Source: Pseudomonas sp. G.S.17 (GTDB lineage Bacteria; Pseudomonadota; Gammaproteobacteria; Pseudomonadales; Pseudomonadaceae). From it: 64,000 nt of DNA. Positions 1 to 8,460 of the stretch are shown here, one piece after another. The stretch lies in NCBI RefSeq assembly GCF_038096165.1, contig NZ_CP151076.1, forward strand, positions 4,833,501 through 4,897,500, in the 5' to 3' direction. Both the position numbers and the translations under genes were made by a program. Position 1 is the first letter of the stretch. Each line of letters opens with the position of its first letter. Under the pieces are notes generated by a model. That model was not told where the DNA came from. It ran no database searches and saw nothing but the letters and a program-made list of their open reading frames with translations.

Positions 1-1
1 G

Positions 2-280
2 GTCTTGCCGATCACCGGCGTGGGCATGATGCACCTGCACTTCGGCGGCTTCGACGGCGCGCCGCGCTACGTGCAAGTGATGATGGGGCTGTACGTGGTC
101 ATGACTGCGCTGTTTATTCGTATCCAGTCATTGCAGCTGCCGGAACTGCGCCGCGCGGTGGACGCTGAAAACTGGGCCGAAGGCGCTGCCGCACTGGGCC
201 GGATTCGCCGGTTGGTGGGGATCAACCTGCTGGTGGGCCTGGCCGTGGTGGTGATTGCTTCGGCAAGACCGGGGTTCTGA
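2..280 (+). CDS. CopD-family membrane protein, C-terminal part
   Basis: This is the 3' end of a gene that enters from the left edge; the reading frame is open from base 2, so no start can be assigned. About 92 residues remain. They contain a hydrophobic segment (VMMGLYVVMTALFI), a charged loop (PELRRAVDAENWAEG) and a second hydrophobic segment (GINLLVGLAVVVIAS) just before the stop. This pattern fits the last transmembrane helices of small CopD-like integral membrane proteins. Function (possibly copper or haem handling) is inferred from the family only. A REPIN follows 24 bases after the stop and may end the transcript. Confidence 0.5.
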   Translation, partial: VLPITGVGMMHLHFGGFDGAPRYVQVMMGLYVVMTALFIRIQSLQLPELRRAVDAENWAEGAAALGRIRRLVGINLLVGLAVVVIASARPGF

Positions 281-303
281 CAATCCGGCTAGCCAATGTA
301 TTT

Positions 304-387
304 GTGGGAGCGAGCTTGCTCGCGAAGGCTGTCTGAGTTCAACACTTATGCTGACTGCAGTAACCCCTTCGCGAGCAAGCTCGCACA
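304..387. repeat. REPIN, family 1 (GTGGGAGCGAGC type)
   Basis: Two facing copies of a short palindromic REP: GTGGGAGCGAGCTTGCTCGC at the left and its reverse complement ending TCGCAC at the right, about 40 bases apart. The same unit recurs in several other gaps of this window. It lies between two convergent genes. Confidence 0.85.
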
Positions 388-396
388 CTGTCGTGC

Positions 397-1155
397 TTAC
401 AGCCGCTGAACACTCAACGCGCCGGCTGGCCCGGCAACACCCGGCTGGCCTGGCAGACCTTCCCGTCCAGCCTTGCCGCCATCGGCGCGATAGACGATGC
501 AACCTTTGGACGCTCCGCCCTTGCCGGCACGACCGCCCTGACCCGCCGCACCACCGGCACCGCCCTCGACATTGACTTTGATGTGCGCGGCAGGGAACGC
601 CAACGGCAGCTCCAGACGTACCTGACCACCTGCAGCGCCATCGTGACCATTGCCGCCGTCGTCGCCATTGAAGCCACGCCCCGCCTGACCCCAGGTGCAA
701 CCCGGCGCTTCGCCGTTAGCGCCATCGAGGCCGACATAACCGGGCGCACCGGTGCCGCCGCGCGCATCAACCGACAGCTCGGCTGCGCTCAGGGATTCCA
801 GGCGCAGCGTCAGATTTCGCCCTGGCAACGGCGCTTTCTCATAAGTGCCAGGCGAGCCACGCGCAGTGATCTGGCTGCCTTCGCCGAGCTGACCGCGACG
901 CACCACCAGACTGAATGGCTGGCTGCCGGGCACAATCGCAATGCGCGCTTCATGACCCAGCACCAGTTGATCGACCTTGACTTCGGTAAGGCCGGACGGA
1001 ATCAGCAAAGTGCCGTAATCCGAGACTTCCAGACGCTCCAGTTGCAGCACGCTGGTAGCGTTGGGCAGGCGCATCAAGGAATGGCTTTCGACAGTGATGG
1101 TCTGCGCCATCGCCAAAGGACTGCACAGCGCGGCCAGCAGGAAAAGACTACGCAT
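397..1155 (-). CDS. Secreted collagen-like glycine-rich protein
   Basis: A 252-residue protein with a clear Sec signal peptide (MRSLFLLAALCSPLAMA, cleavage after AMA-Q). The first half looks like a beta-rich domain (TITVESHSLMRLPN onwards). The second half is dominated by Gly-rich, partly collagen-like triplets (GAPGYVGLDGANGEAPG; later GLPGQPGVAGPAG), with two cysteines in the tail that could form a disulfide. The start is the ATG at 1155, preceded by a GGAGG ribosome site; a longer open frame upstream lacks one and has a cysteine-rich unlikely N-terminus. It overlaps the end of the upstream DUF1145 gene by 8 bases, so the two are probably co-transcribed. Function unknown; an exported surface or periplasmic protein is the safest reading. 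Confidence 0.75.
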   Translation of the reverse strand: MRSLFLLAALCSPLAMAQTITVESHSLMRLPNATSVLQLERLEVSDYGTLLIPSGLTEVKVDQLVLGHEARIAIVPGSQPFSLVVRRGQLGEGSQITARGSPGTYEKAPLPGRNLTLRLESLSAAELSVDARGGTGAPGYVGLDGANGEAPGCTWGQAGRGFNGDDGGNGHDGAAGGQVRLELPLAFPAAHIKVNVEGGAGGAAGQGGRAGKGGASKGCIVYRADGGKAGREGLPGQPGVAGPAGALSVQRL

Positions 1156-1423
1156 GAGCGGCCTCCGAGGACGATTTAGGCAAGGATTGCAGGTGAAAAA
1201 TGCCGAAGACCAGAATTTGCAGGCGATCACGCCAAGGATGCTTGCGCCCGCGAAGGCTGCCATTGAACAGCAGCAGCTCGGCGACATGCGTCAAGATCAG
1301 CAAGCTGCCCGCCAGCTTGATCAGCATGCCGAACGGCGTCGGTAACACGATAACCAGATTCAGCACCACCACCAGCCAGAACCCTGACGTCAGCAGCTTC
1401 CCCAATCCCCAAAACACCTTCAT
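1148..1423 (-). CDS. DUF1145 family small membrane protein
   Basis: A 91-residue protein with two hydrophobic segments (FWLVVVLNLVIVLP, and IKLAGSLLILTHVAELLLF) and a basic C-terminus. The beginning, MKVFWGLGKLLT followed by an LNLVIVLP.PF stretch, matches the pattern I associate with DUF1145 proteins of Pseudomonas. No function is established for the family. It is the first gene of a two-gene unit with the collagen-like gene, whose start lies inside its last codons. Ribosome site GGGGCGAG precedes the ATG. Confidence 0.75.
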   Translation of the reverse strand: MKVFWGLGKLLTSGFWLVVVLNLVIVLPTPFGMLIKLAGSLLILTHVAELLLFNGSLRGRKHPWRDRLQILVFGIFHLQSLPKSSSEAAHA

Positions 1424-1573
1424 TACTCGCCCCTGGTCATGATTTTTTTATGCGAACGCTTATTATTGCGTGCGTTTTCCGCGCGCACAGTAGACGGCTT
1501 GCCTGCCGAATATGCCAGCGGGGTGATGAAAATTCTTCACGCAGTCACACTGAGCTGCCGAACGGCGCAGGAA

Positions 1574-1605
1574 ATGCGGGCCCGGCTACTACGCCGAGCC
1601 CGCAT
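1574..1605 (-). terminator. Hairpin terminator after the OmpA lipoprotein gene
   Basis: Read on the minus strand: ATGCGGGC-CGGC arm, a six-base loop, and the matching GCCG-GCCCGCAT arm, followed by a short TTT. It starts 14 bases beyond the stop of the OmpA gene. Confidence 0.6.
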
Positions 1606-1618
1606 CGAGAGGGGAGAA

Positions 1619-2320
1619 TCAGCGGTTGATCTTGATCTCTACACGACGGTTGAGAGAGCGGCCGCTCGCCGTTTTGTTGTCAGCCACAGGACGCGCTTCG
1701 CCATCGCCTTCGACAGACACAAACGCACTGCGCGCAATGCCCGAACTCACCAGATAATCCGTCACCGAAATCGCGCGTTTCTCGGACAGTTTCTGGTTGT
1801 AGGCATCACGGCCGACGCTGTCGGTGTGCCCGCTGACCCGCAATTGCGCACTCGGCGCTTCGCGTTTCAGGCGAGTCGCGATCAGGTCGAGTTTCGACTT
1901 GTCGGCAGCGGTCAGGCGCGCCGAGTCGAATTCGAACAGCACATCGTTGATGACAATCACCTCTTCCTTGACGACCACCACTTCTTCAACCACTGCCGCG
2001 GGCGCGGGCTCTACCAGCGGACAACCGGTGGCGTCTACCTGAACACCTTTGGGCGTATCGGGACATTTGTCGATGCTGTTTTTCACGCCATCGCCATCAT
2101 CGTCGCCGTCGCCATGCACCCAGCAATATGCGCCTGCCATCACGCCCACCGCGCCGCCCAGGCTGGCCGCCACCGCTGCGGTCTGAAACGCCCCCGCCGC
2201 CGCGCCCGCCAAAGCGCCGCCAGCCGCACACAATGGCCAGTCGGTCTTCTGCAAACCGGCACAACCGGTCAAGACACTGGTTACAAGAATCAGAGGTAAC
2301 GCCGTCCGGATTATTCTCAT
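1619..2320 (-). CDS. OmpA-family outer-membrane lipoprotein
   Basis: A 233-residue lipoprotein. Residues 1-20 are a lipoprotein signal ending in the lipobox LTGC. Next comes a Gly/Ala-rich hydrophobic stretch resembling glycine-zipper segments (AGGALAGAAAGAF; LGGAVGVMAGAYC). A thrombospondin type 3-like calcium motif follows (DGDDDGDGVKNSIDKCPDTP). The C-terminal domain is an OmpA peptidoglycan-binding domain (VLFEFDSARL; LRVSGHTDSVGRDAYNQKLSEKR cut short here; SLNRRVEIKI). It probably tethers the outer membrane to peptidoglycan. The start at 2320 is chosen for the lipobox spacing and for the GGGAGAAG ribosome site; the longer open frame reads into a REPIN. It is a single gene with its own terminator. 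Confidence 0.85.
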   Translation of the reverse strand: MRIIRTALPLILVTSVLTGCAGLQKTDWPLCAAGGALAGAAAGAFQTAAVAASLGGAVGVMAGAYCWVHGDGDDDGDGVKNSIDKCPDTPKGVQVDATGCPLVEPAPAAVVEEVVVVKEEVIVINDVLFEFDSARLTAADKSKLDLIATRLKREAPSAQLRVSGHTDSVGRDAYNQKLSEKRAISVTDYLVSSGIARSAFVSVEGDGEARPVADNKTASGRSLNRRVEIKINR

Positions 2321-2449
2321 CAATTTCTTCTCCCAAGGGTTCGGCTCAATGCGCCGCCTCTCAAGTAAAGACATCACATCGCCACTTCGCCAGCTTGAGC
2401 CCGTATTTATTGGGGAGAAACCGGATCTCGCGCCTGCATCACGGTCCCG

Positions 2450-2540
2450 TGGGAGCGAATTCATTCGCGAAATGGTCAGTACATTCGATACATGTCCGTG
2501 AAATGGAATGCCGCCTTCCCGGATGAATCCGGTCCCACAC
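2450..2540. repeat. REPIN, variant arms
   Basis: Left arm GTGGGAGCGAATTCATTCGC and right arm GGATGAATCCGGTCCCAC face each other about 40 bases apart. Outer ends match, inner parts have diverged. It sits upstream of the divergent OmpA and DUF6231 genes; the rest of this roughly 300-base gap shows no gene. Confidence 0.75.
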
Positions 2541-2621
2541 AATCATCCTGTTTCGACAATTTCAGGACTAGGCCCACCGCCGAGAGCGCGCTAGTCTTGC
2601 AGGTCAATACGAGGATTTTCG

Positions 2622-3119
2622 ATGAGCGAAGGCTTTTCCACCCGCACGCCCCAGCAAGCGCTGGCCGCCCTGCTCGACCAGCAGACGCCGCGCCGCCTGT
2701 TGATGATCGGCGCGCAGACATTTCCGGCGCTTCAGGCGTTCAAGGACGCGCATCCGGACACCGAAGTGTTTCACGCGGTGCCCGGACCATTGACTGCCGA
2801 ACTGGCCGCCCTGCGATTTGATCTGGCGCTGGTCGTCGATTGCCTGGAGCACATACCCAAGCGCGCCGGGCTGGAATTGCTGGGCGGCATTCGTAACCTG
2901 AACGCCAGCCGCATCGCGGTGCTCGCCGACCTACCGGCCTGCGGCTGGCAGGACACGGACTTCTATTCCCTGGCCTTGCAACTGACAGAACGCTTCGGCC
3001 GGGACGAACAAGTGCTGACGTTGTTTACGTACGATCTGCGCGAATACAAACAAGTGCCGGATTGGCTCAACGCGCGGTTCTGGGCCAACCCGGAGAATTT
3101 TGGCAAATATTGGTGGTGA
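2622..3119 (+). CDS. DUF6231 family protein (methyltransferase-like fold)
   Basis: A 165-residue soluble protein ending in the distinctive ENFGKYWW. The N-terminal half resembles the core of a Rossmann methyltransferase (RRLLMIGAQTFPALQAF, then LVVDCLEHIPKRAGLELLGG), but I do not see a clear SAM-binding GxGxG. I recognise the whole pattern as a conserved Pseudomonas protein of unknown function, DUF6231. It is followed after 3 bases by the SEC-C/YchJ gene, suggesting a two-gene operon. Confidence 0.7.
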   Translation: MSEGFSTRTPQQALAALLDQQTPRRLLMIGAQTFPALQAFKDAHPDTEVFHAVPGPLTAELAALRFDLALVVDCLEHIPKRAGLELLGGIRNLNASRIAVLADLPACGWQDTDFYSLALQLTERFGRDEQVLTLFTYDLREYKQVPDWLNARFWANPENFGKYWW

Positions 3120-3122
3120 CCC

Positions 3123-3596
3123 ATGAGTAGCGCTATCTGCCCATGCGGCAGCGGAGATTTGTTGATCTCCTGCTGCGGCCCTTTTCACACTGGCCAGCCT
3201 ACGCCTTGTGCCGAAAAACTGATGCGTTCGCGCTACAGCGCCTACGTGCTGGGCCTGGTCGATTACTTGCTGGATACCACGTTACCGGCGCAGAAAGCCG
3301 GGCTGGATCGAGAGTCGATCAGCCAGTGGAGCCTGCAAAGTACCTGGCTGGGACTGGAGGTGGAGAGCACGGAAGTGTTCGGCGGCAAACCTGAACATGC
3401 ATTCGTGACATTCACGGCGCGCTGGCACGACGGCGCCGGCGAGCACAGCCATCGCGAACGCTCATCCTTCGTGCAGAATCAGGGCCGTTGGTACTTCATC
3501 GACTCGACCGTGCCGCTCAAGGCCGGCCGCAACGATGCCTGCCCGTGCGGCAGTGAACAGAAGTTCAAGAAGTGCTGCGCCAGCTATATGGCCTGA
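3123..3596 (+). CDS. YchJ family protein with two SEC-C zinc motifs
   Basis: A 157-residue protein of the YchJ type. It has a SEC-C-like metal motif at each end: [14 protein letters not shown] at the N-terminus and [13 protein letters not shown] at the C-terminus. Between them is the YchJ NTF2-like middle ([46 protein letters not shown]). Lengths and order match the family. SEC-C motifs bind zinc and are known from the SecA C-terminus; the role of YchJ proteins is not established. Probably co-transcribed with the upstream DUF6231 gene; convergent with the next gene. Confidence 0.88.
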   Translation: MSSAICPCGSGDLLISCCGPFHTGQPTPCAEKLMRSRYSAYVLGLVDYLLDTTLPAQKAGLDRESISQWSLQSTWLGLEVESTEVFGGKPEHAFVTFTARWHDGAGEHSHRERSSFVQNQGRWYFIDSTVPLKAGRNDACPCGSEQKFKKCCASYMA

Positions 3597-3597
3597 T

Positions 3598-4137
3598 TCA
3601 CTTCAGGCTCAGGTGCGAAGTGTCCGGTGCTGGCCCGGCCTTGGGTTTTTCATCCTGCCCCATGTCGCTGCCGGCCGGGGCCAGGCTTATGCGGGAAAGA
3701 TCCAGGCGCGGCGCAACGGCCTCGGGCTTGGCGTCCTGCAAGTCGCTGCCGGTTTCAAACAGCGCGAAATCCGGCGCATCGACGTCAACGAAAGCAGCCA
3801 TGTACACATCCCGCGGCGCGACCTGCAAGCGGCCGTTGCGGGCTGACGGCTTGCGCAACCAAGCGGGTTCGTCCGGTGGCGGCGCCAGCTCCACCTCTTC
3901 GATCTGCTGCGCCATGGCCAGAACGTCGACCAACGCTCCGGCGCGTTCCAGGGTCGCGCGATATTTTTCAGCGGCCGCTGCATCGAGATTGTTCTTGAGC
4001 ACCAGGCGCCGCCCGGAGAACAGCAGCGCCAGCCGTTGGGCGTCGGCCTGAAACAATTTCCCCAGATTGGCCTGCACTCGTTCAAGCTGAGCGCCGGGTA
4101 TCAATTGGCCATTAAATACAATTTCATAAAGATTCAT
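3598..4137 (-). CDS. Conserved hypothetical protein
   Basis: A 179-residue acidic protein I cannot assign. The first about 70 residues (MNLYEIVFNGQLIPGAQLER; LFQADAQRLALLFSGRR) look like a compact folded unit with alternating strands and helices. The remainder is low-complexity, rich in Pro, Ala and Asp, and probably disordered. No signal peptide or membrane segment. It ends 1 base from the convergent ychJ stop. The start is the only ATG that begins with the folded unit. Confidence 0.65.
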   Translation of the reverse strand: MNLYEIVFNGQLIPGAQLERVQANLGKLFQADAQRLALLFSGRRLVLKNNLDAAAAEKYRATLERAGALVDVLAMAQQIEEVELAPPPDEPAWLRKPSARNGRLQVAPRDVYMAAFVDVDAPDFALFETGSDLQDAKPEAVAPRLDLSRISLAPAGSDMGQDEKPKAGPAPDTSHLSLK

Positions 4138-4236
4138 GGGTCAGACTCTGTAGCTCGTGGCATGAGTATGCGTACGCTCAGCAAATGGAACAAGCAGGCC
4201 GTCCTGCTAAACTCAGGCCTCAAATGGAGCACGACA

Positions 4237-4725
4237 ATGTTTTTACAGGCGCATGTGATCAGAACAATTAGCCTGGCGCTGCTGCTCTCGGTGTTGGCCG
4301 GATGCTCGAGCCTGGTGGTCAGCGACTACAAGGAGCCCGTGGTGCGCCTGACCCGCGTCGAAGTGGTCAAGGCCAAGCTGATGCAGCAGGATTTCAAGCT
4401 GCATTTTCGCGTCGACAACCCTAACAGCGGCAGCATGCTGGTACGCAGCCTGCGCTATAAGGTCATGCTCGGTGACGTGATGCTGGCCGATGGCGAGTCA
4501 ACCGACTGGTTTGTGGTCGATGGTGAAGGCCACAAGAACTTTGTCGTGCCGATCAGGACCAACCTCTGGCAGCACATGAAATACATCGCCAGGCTGCTGA
4601 AAAAGCCTGATCAGGCGATTCACTACAGCCTTGAAGGCAAACTCAAGACCGGCTTTTTGTTCCGGCACAACGTGCGTATCGGTCGCGATGGGGAGATAAT
4701 CCCCGGCGACTTTATTCCGGAGTAA
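4237..4725 (+). CDS. LEA type 2 (water-stress domain) lipoprotein
   Basis: A 162-residue lipoprotein: signal peptide with lipobox LAGC (residues about 13-23) followed by a LEA14-type domain ([39 protein letters not shown]). LEA type 2/WHy domains are a beta-sandwich found in stress proteins; the bacterial role is poorly known. The ATG at 4237 has GGAG 8 bases upstream and gives a correct signal peptide; earlier in-frame starts do not. The His-rich SEC-C gene follows after 5 bases, so the two form an operon. Confidence 0.82.
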   Translation: MFLQAHVIRTISLALLLSVLAGCSSLVVSDYKEPVVRLTRVEVVKAKLMQQDFKLHFRVDNPNSGSMLVRSLRYKVMLGDVMLADGESTDWFVVDGEGHKNFVVPIRTNLWQHMKYIARLLKKPDQAIHYSLEGKLKTGFLFRHNVRIGRDGEIIPGDFIPE

Positions 4726-4730
4726 CCCCG

Positions 4731-4946
4731 ATGACCCAGCAAGACCACGTGCATGGCCCTGATTGCAATCACGATCACGACGATCACGCCCATGACCATC
4801 ACGACCACCAGCACGGCCATGTTCATGGCCCGAACTGCGGTCATGCTCACCAGGAGCCGGTGCGCAACGCCTTGAAAGACGTTGGCCGCAACGATCCTTG
4901 CCCTTGCGGCAGCGACAAGAAATTCAAGAAGTGCCACGGCGCGTAA
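4731..4946 (+). CDS. Small His-rich SEC-C protein
   Basis: A 71-residue protein in two parts. Residues 1-43 are a histidine/aspartate-rich run with two similar HGP(D/N)C units ([32 protein letters not shown]). Residues 52-71 form a SEC-C zinc motif, [18 protein letters not shown], close to the C-terminal motif of the YchJ protein encoded nearby. Both parts are good metal ligands, so zinc (or nickel/copper) binding or storage is likely. It follows the LEA lipoprotein gene by 5 bases. No known partner. Confidence 0.85.
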   Translation: MTQQDHVHGPDCNHDHDDHAHDHHDHQHGHVHGPNCGHAHQEPVRNALKDVGRNDPCPCGSDKKFKKCHGA

Positions 4947-5059
4947 CGTGTCGAGCACTGCCGACGGCCTGCCTTGCGGGCCGTTTTCATTTGTGCGATC
5001 CGCTGAAGTCAGAGTAAAACAGGTGGTCTTTTTTGCGCTGAACTCATTCGGAGCTTTCA

Positions 5060-5704
5060 ATGATCGACCTGCATTACTGGACCACGCCCAACGGTCACAA
5101 AGTCTCGCTGTTTCTTGAAGAAGCCGGACTGCCGTACAAGATCTTTCCGGTGAACATTGGCCAGAACGATCAGTTCAAGCCTGAATTCCTGAAAATCGCG
5201 CCCAACAATCGCATCCCGGCCATCGTCGATCACGAGCCTGCCGATGGCGGCGCGCCGCTGAGTCTGTTCGAATCTGGCGCAATCCTGCTGTACCTGGCGG
5301 AAAAAACCGGCAAGTTCATCCCGCAGGATCTGCGCGGTCGTCAGGTAGTCTTGCAGTGGTTGTTCTGGCAAATGGGCGGGCTGGGGCCGATGGCGGGCCA
5401 GAATCATCACTTCAACCGCTTCGCCAAGGAAAAAATCCCCTACGCGATCAAGCGCTACGTCGACGAAACCGCTCGTCTGTACGGCGTGCTGAACAAGCAA
5501 CTGGACGGCCGCGACTTCGTGGCGGGCAGTGAGTACAGCATCGCGGACATGGCGATCTACCCGTGGATTGTGACGCACGCCTTGCAGGAGCAGAACATCG
5601 ACGACTTCCCGCACCTCAAACGCTGGTTCGAAACCGTCGCCAATCGCCCAGCCACCCAGCGTGCTTATGCGCTGGTCGATCAAGTGAATCCGCCGAAGGC
5701 TTGA
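5060..5704 (+). CDS. yfcG: Glutathione S-transferase, YfcG-type disulfide reductase
   Basis: A 214-residue GST. Residues 1-85 are the thioredoxin-fold domain: TPNGHKVSLFLEEAGLPYK, the cis-proline stretch NNRIPAIVDHE, and the glutathione-binding LSLFESGAILLYLAEKTGKF. Residues about 90-205 are the helical domain, with LQWLFWQMGGLGPMAGQNHH and SIADMAIYPW. These strings are nearly those I recall for E. coli YfcG, an Nu-class GST that binds two glutathiones and reduces disulfides. Single gene; a REPIN follows. Confidence 0.9.
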   Translation: MIDLHYWTTPNGHKVSLFLEEAGLPYKIFPVNIGQNDQFKPEFLKIAPNNRIPAIVDHEPADGGAPLSLFESGAILLYLAEKTGKFIPQDLRGRQVVLQWLFWQMGGLGPMAGQNHHFNRFAKEKIPYAIKRYVDETARLYGVLNKQLDGRDFVAGSEYSIADMAIYPWIVTHALQEQNIDDFPHLKRWFETVANRPATQRAYALVDQVNPPKA

Positions 5705-5720
5705 AGCCTGTTGGAATCTG

Positions 5721-5808
5721 TTGGAGCGAGGCTTGCCCGCGAAAGCGTCCGTAAGCAGACATATGTATAGCCTGACCCGCCGCCTTCGCGGGCAAGCCTC
5801 GCTCCAAC
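5721..5808. repeat. REPIN, family 3 (TTGGAGCGAGGC type)
   Basis: TTGGAGCGAGGCTTGCCCGC and its exact reverse complement, about 40 bases apart, just after the GST stop. A diverged copy lies at 25732-25818. It could also act as a strong hairpin downstream of the gene. Confidence 0.85.
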
Positions 5809-5912
5809 GATCTCAACGTTGCGAAAATAAACTCCTGCTCCCCGCTTGCGTGCCGCGCGACTGCTCTCTAACGTAGCGCCTTTTATACGCCACCCCCGCA
5901 GGAGCTCCGCCC

Positions 5913-8375
5913 ATGGCCTCGCCAGCCCTTTCCAAATTTCTACCCCGGTTCGGCGCTGCCGCCGCTGCGGCGGGTTTCCTGAGTCTCGCGGGCTGCCAAC
6001 TCGGCGGTGGTGACACCGATACGCTGATGCCGAATTCAGGCACGGTTGCGATCAAGGGCCTGGCGCAAAACGTTTCGGTACGCCGCACGCCACAAGGCAT
6101 GCCGCTGATCGAAAGCAGCACCTTCCACGACGCGCTGTTCACGCTGGGCTACGTACACGCCAATGACCGCATCACGCAGATGGTCGGCATGCGCCTGCTT
6201 GCGCAGGGTCGTCTGTCGGAAATGGTCGGCTCCAGCGCACTGGACGTCGACCGTCTGATGCGTGCGGCCAACCTCAAGCGCAACGCCGGCGAGCTGTACA
6301 ACGCCGCGTCGCCACGCCTCAAGCGCTTCTTCGAAGTCTATGCCCGAGGCGTCAACGCCTACCTATTCCGCTATCGCGACAAGCTGCCTGCCGATCTGGC
6401 CTCCTCCGGCTATCGCCCGGAATACTGGAAAGCCGAAGATTCGGCGCTGATTTTCAGTCTGCTGAACTTCAGCCAGTCGGTTAACTTGCAGGAAGAATTG
6501 TCCGCGCTGGTACTGGCGCAGAAAGTCGGGGCCGACAAACTGGCCTGGCTGATTCCGACCTATCCGGATGAAGAATTGCCCTTCGCCGAAGCAGAAAAGC
6601 TCAAGGGTTTGAACCTCGGCGGGCAAGTATCAGGGCTTAGCGATCTGAATAAAGTCGCCCTGCAACTCTCGGACTTGAACATGCTCGGCGTTGCTGCGTC
6701 CAGCAACTGGGCCATTGCACCGCAGCGAGCGCGCAATGGCCGCAGTTTGCTGGCCAACGACATGCAACTGCCCGCTGCATTGGCCTCAGCGTGGACGTTC
6801 GTGCAGATTCGCGCGCCGAAATATCAGGCCGCCGGTACTTCAATCGCCGGTCTGCCGCTGATCCTGTCAGGCTTCAACGGCAAGCTTGCATGGTCCATGG
6901 CCTCGGTGATGGGCGACAACCAGGACGTGTTCCTGGAGAAACTGAAGCGGGAAAACAATCGCCTGATGTACATGGCTGATGGCAAATGGCTGCCTGCGAC
7001 TTCCCACGAAGAGACCTTTTTCGTCAAAGGCGGCAGCCCGGTGCGCGAAGCGGTCTACGAGACGCGTCACGGCCCGCTGCTCAACAGCAATATGGGCGGA
7101 CAACTCGGCAACGGGCTTGGCCTCGCGCTGCAAACCCCGGATTACAAGGATGACAAGAGCCTGGATGCGTTCTTCGACCTGTCCCGCGCGTCGAAAGTGG
7201 AAAAAGCCTTCGACGCGAGTCGGGAAATCCGCGCCATCGCCCTGAACATGGTATTCGCCGACGCCTCGAACATCGGCTGGCAAGTCACCGGCCGCTTCCC
7301 GAATCGTCGTGAAGGCCTGGGCCTGCTGCCGTCGCCGGGTTGGGACAGCCGCTACGACTGGGACGGTTTCGCCGACGCGATGCTGCATCCTTACGATCAG
7401 GACCCGACCCAAGGCTGGATCGGCACGGCCAACCAGCGCACCTTCCCCAAGGGTTACGGCATGCAGCTGTCCAACTCGTGGAAGACCCCGGAACGCGCCG
7501 AGCGTATTGCCGAACTGGCCAACAGCGGCAAGCAGGACAGCCGCAGCGTGATTGCCATGCAATACGACCAGACCACCACCTTTGCCACCAAGCTGAAGAA
7601 AATGCTCGAAGCGCCGGGCATGGTCAAACCGCTTAAACAAGCCATCGACGCCTTGCCTGAAACCGAGCGCGGCAAAGCACGCGAGGCTTATACGCGCTTG
7701 ATGGCGTTCGACGGCAAGCTGACGGCAACGTCCGCTGACGCGGCGCTGTATGAGCTGTTCTTGCAGGAAAGCGCCAGGCAGATCTTTCTCGACGAGCTGG
7801 GTCCGGAAAGCAGCCCGGCCTGGAAAGCGCTGGTGCAGAACGCCAGCCTGTCTTACTCGCCGCAGGCCGATCACCTGCTGGGACGCGAAGACAGTCTGTA
7901 CTGGGACGACGTGAAAACTCCGCAGAAAGAAGACAAGCCGACGATTCTGGCCCGCAGCCTCGCAGCGGCCATCACCGCAGGCGACAGTCAATTGGGCGGC
8001 GATCACAAAGGCTGGCAATGGGGCAAACTGCATCGCTACCTGTGGCAGAGCAATCCATTAGTCGGCAACAGCATTGAGCATGGCGCAGTTGCGGCGGGCG
8101 GTGACCACAGCACGCTGAACATCGCGGCTTATCCATGGGGCACGAATTTCGACAGCCCGGTAGCACCAGGCATGCGCATGATCGTCGACTTCAGCCAGGC
8201 CGAACCGATGATGGGCCAGGTCAACATCGGCCAGTCCGGCAACCCGGCCAGCGCCAATTACAGCGACGCCATCGAGCCTTCGCTCAAGGGCCTGTATCAG
8301 ACGATTCCGGTGCAACAGCAGAATCTTGAGAAGGCCTATGGCAAGCAGCGGTTGACGTTGATTCCGGGGAAATAG
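5913..8375 (+). CDS. Penicillin acylase family lipoprotein (N-terminal Ser hydrolase)
   Basis: An 820-residue precursor. It starts with a lipoprotein-like signal ending LAGC (about residue 28). The alpha chain follows ([15 protein letters not shown]). The self-cleavage point lies at ASSNWA, where Ser264 would become the N-terminal nucleophile of the beta chain, as in penicillin G acylase (beta chain beginning Ser-Asn). Downstream family strings include [29 protein letters not shown] and YETRHGPLL. The C-terminal part contains [15 protein letters not shown] and MRMIVDFSQ. Substrates may be amides such as acyl-homoserine lactones or acylated peptides; this cannot be told from sequence. Ribosome site AGGAG precedes the ATG. 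Confidence 0.88.
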   Translation: MASPALSKFLPRFGAAAAAAGFLSLAGCQLGGGDTDTLMPNSGTVAIKGLAQNVSVRRTPQGMPLIESSTFHDALFTLGYVHANDRITQMVGMRLLAQGRLSEMVGSSALDVDRLMRAANLKRNAGELYNAASPRLKRFFEVYARGVNAYLFRYRDKLPADLASSGYRPEYWKAEDSALIFSLLNFSQSVNLQEELSALVLAQKVGADKLAWLIPTYPDEELPFAEAEKLKGLNLGGQVSGLSDLNKVALQLSDLNMLGVAASSNWAIAPQRARNGRSLLANDMQLPAALASAWTFVQIRAPKYQAAGTSIAGLPLILSGFNGKLAWSMASVMGDNQDVFLEKLKRENNRLMYMADGKWLPATSHEETFFVKGGSPVREAVYETRHGPLLNSNMGGQLGNGLGLALQTPDYKDDKSLDAFFDLSRASKVEKAFDASREIRAIALNMVFADASNIGWQVTGRFPNRREGLGLLPSPGWDSRYDWDGFADAMLHPYDQDPTQGWIGTANQRTFPKGYGMQLSNSWKTPERAERIAELANSGKQDSRSVIAMQYDQTTTFATKLKKMLEAPGMVKPLKQAIDALPETERGKAREAYTRLMAFDGKLTATSADAALYELFLQESARQIFLDELGPESSPAWKALVQNASLSYSPQADHLLGREDSLYWDDVKTPQKEDKPTILARSLAAAITAGDSQLGGDHKGWQWGKLHRYLWQSNPLVGNSIEHGAVAAGGDHSTLNIAAYPWGTNFDSPVAPGMRMIVDFSQAEPMMGQVNIGQSGNPASANYSDAIEPSLKGLYQTIPVQQQNLEKAYGKQRLTLIPGK

Positions 8376-8460
8376 AACGCCACGACGAGTGTGTGAGCTT
8401 GCTCGCGAAGCGGGTGTTCCTGACTCATGAATGGGTTGGATACGCTGGCCCCTTCGCGAG

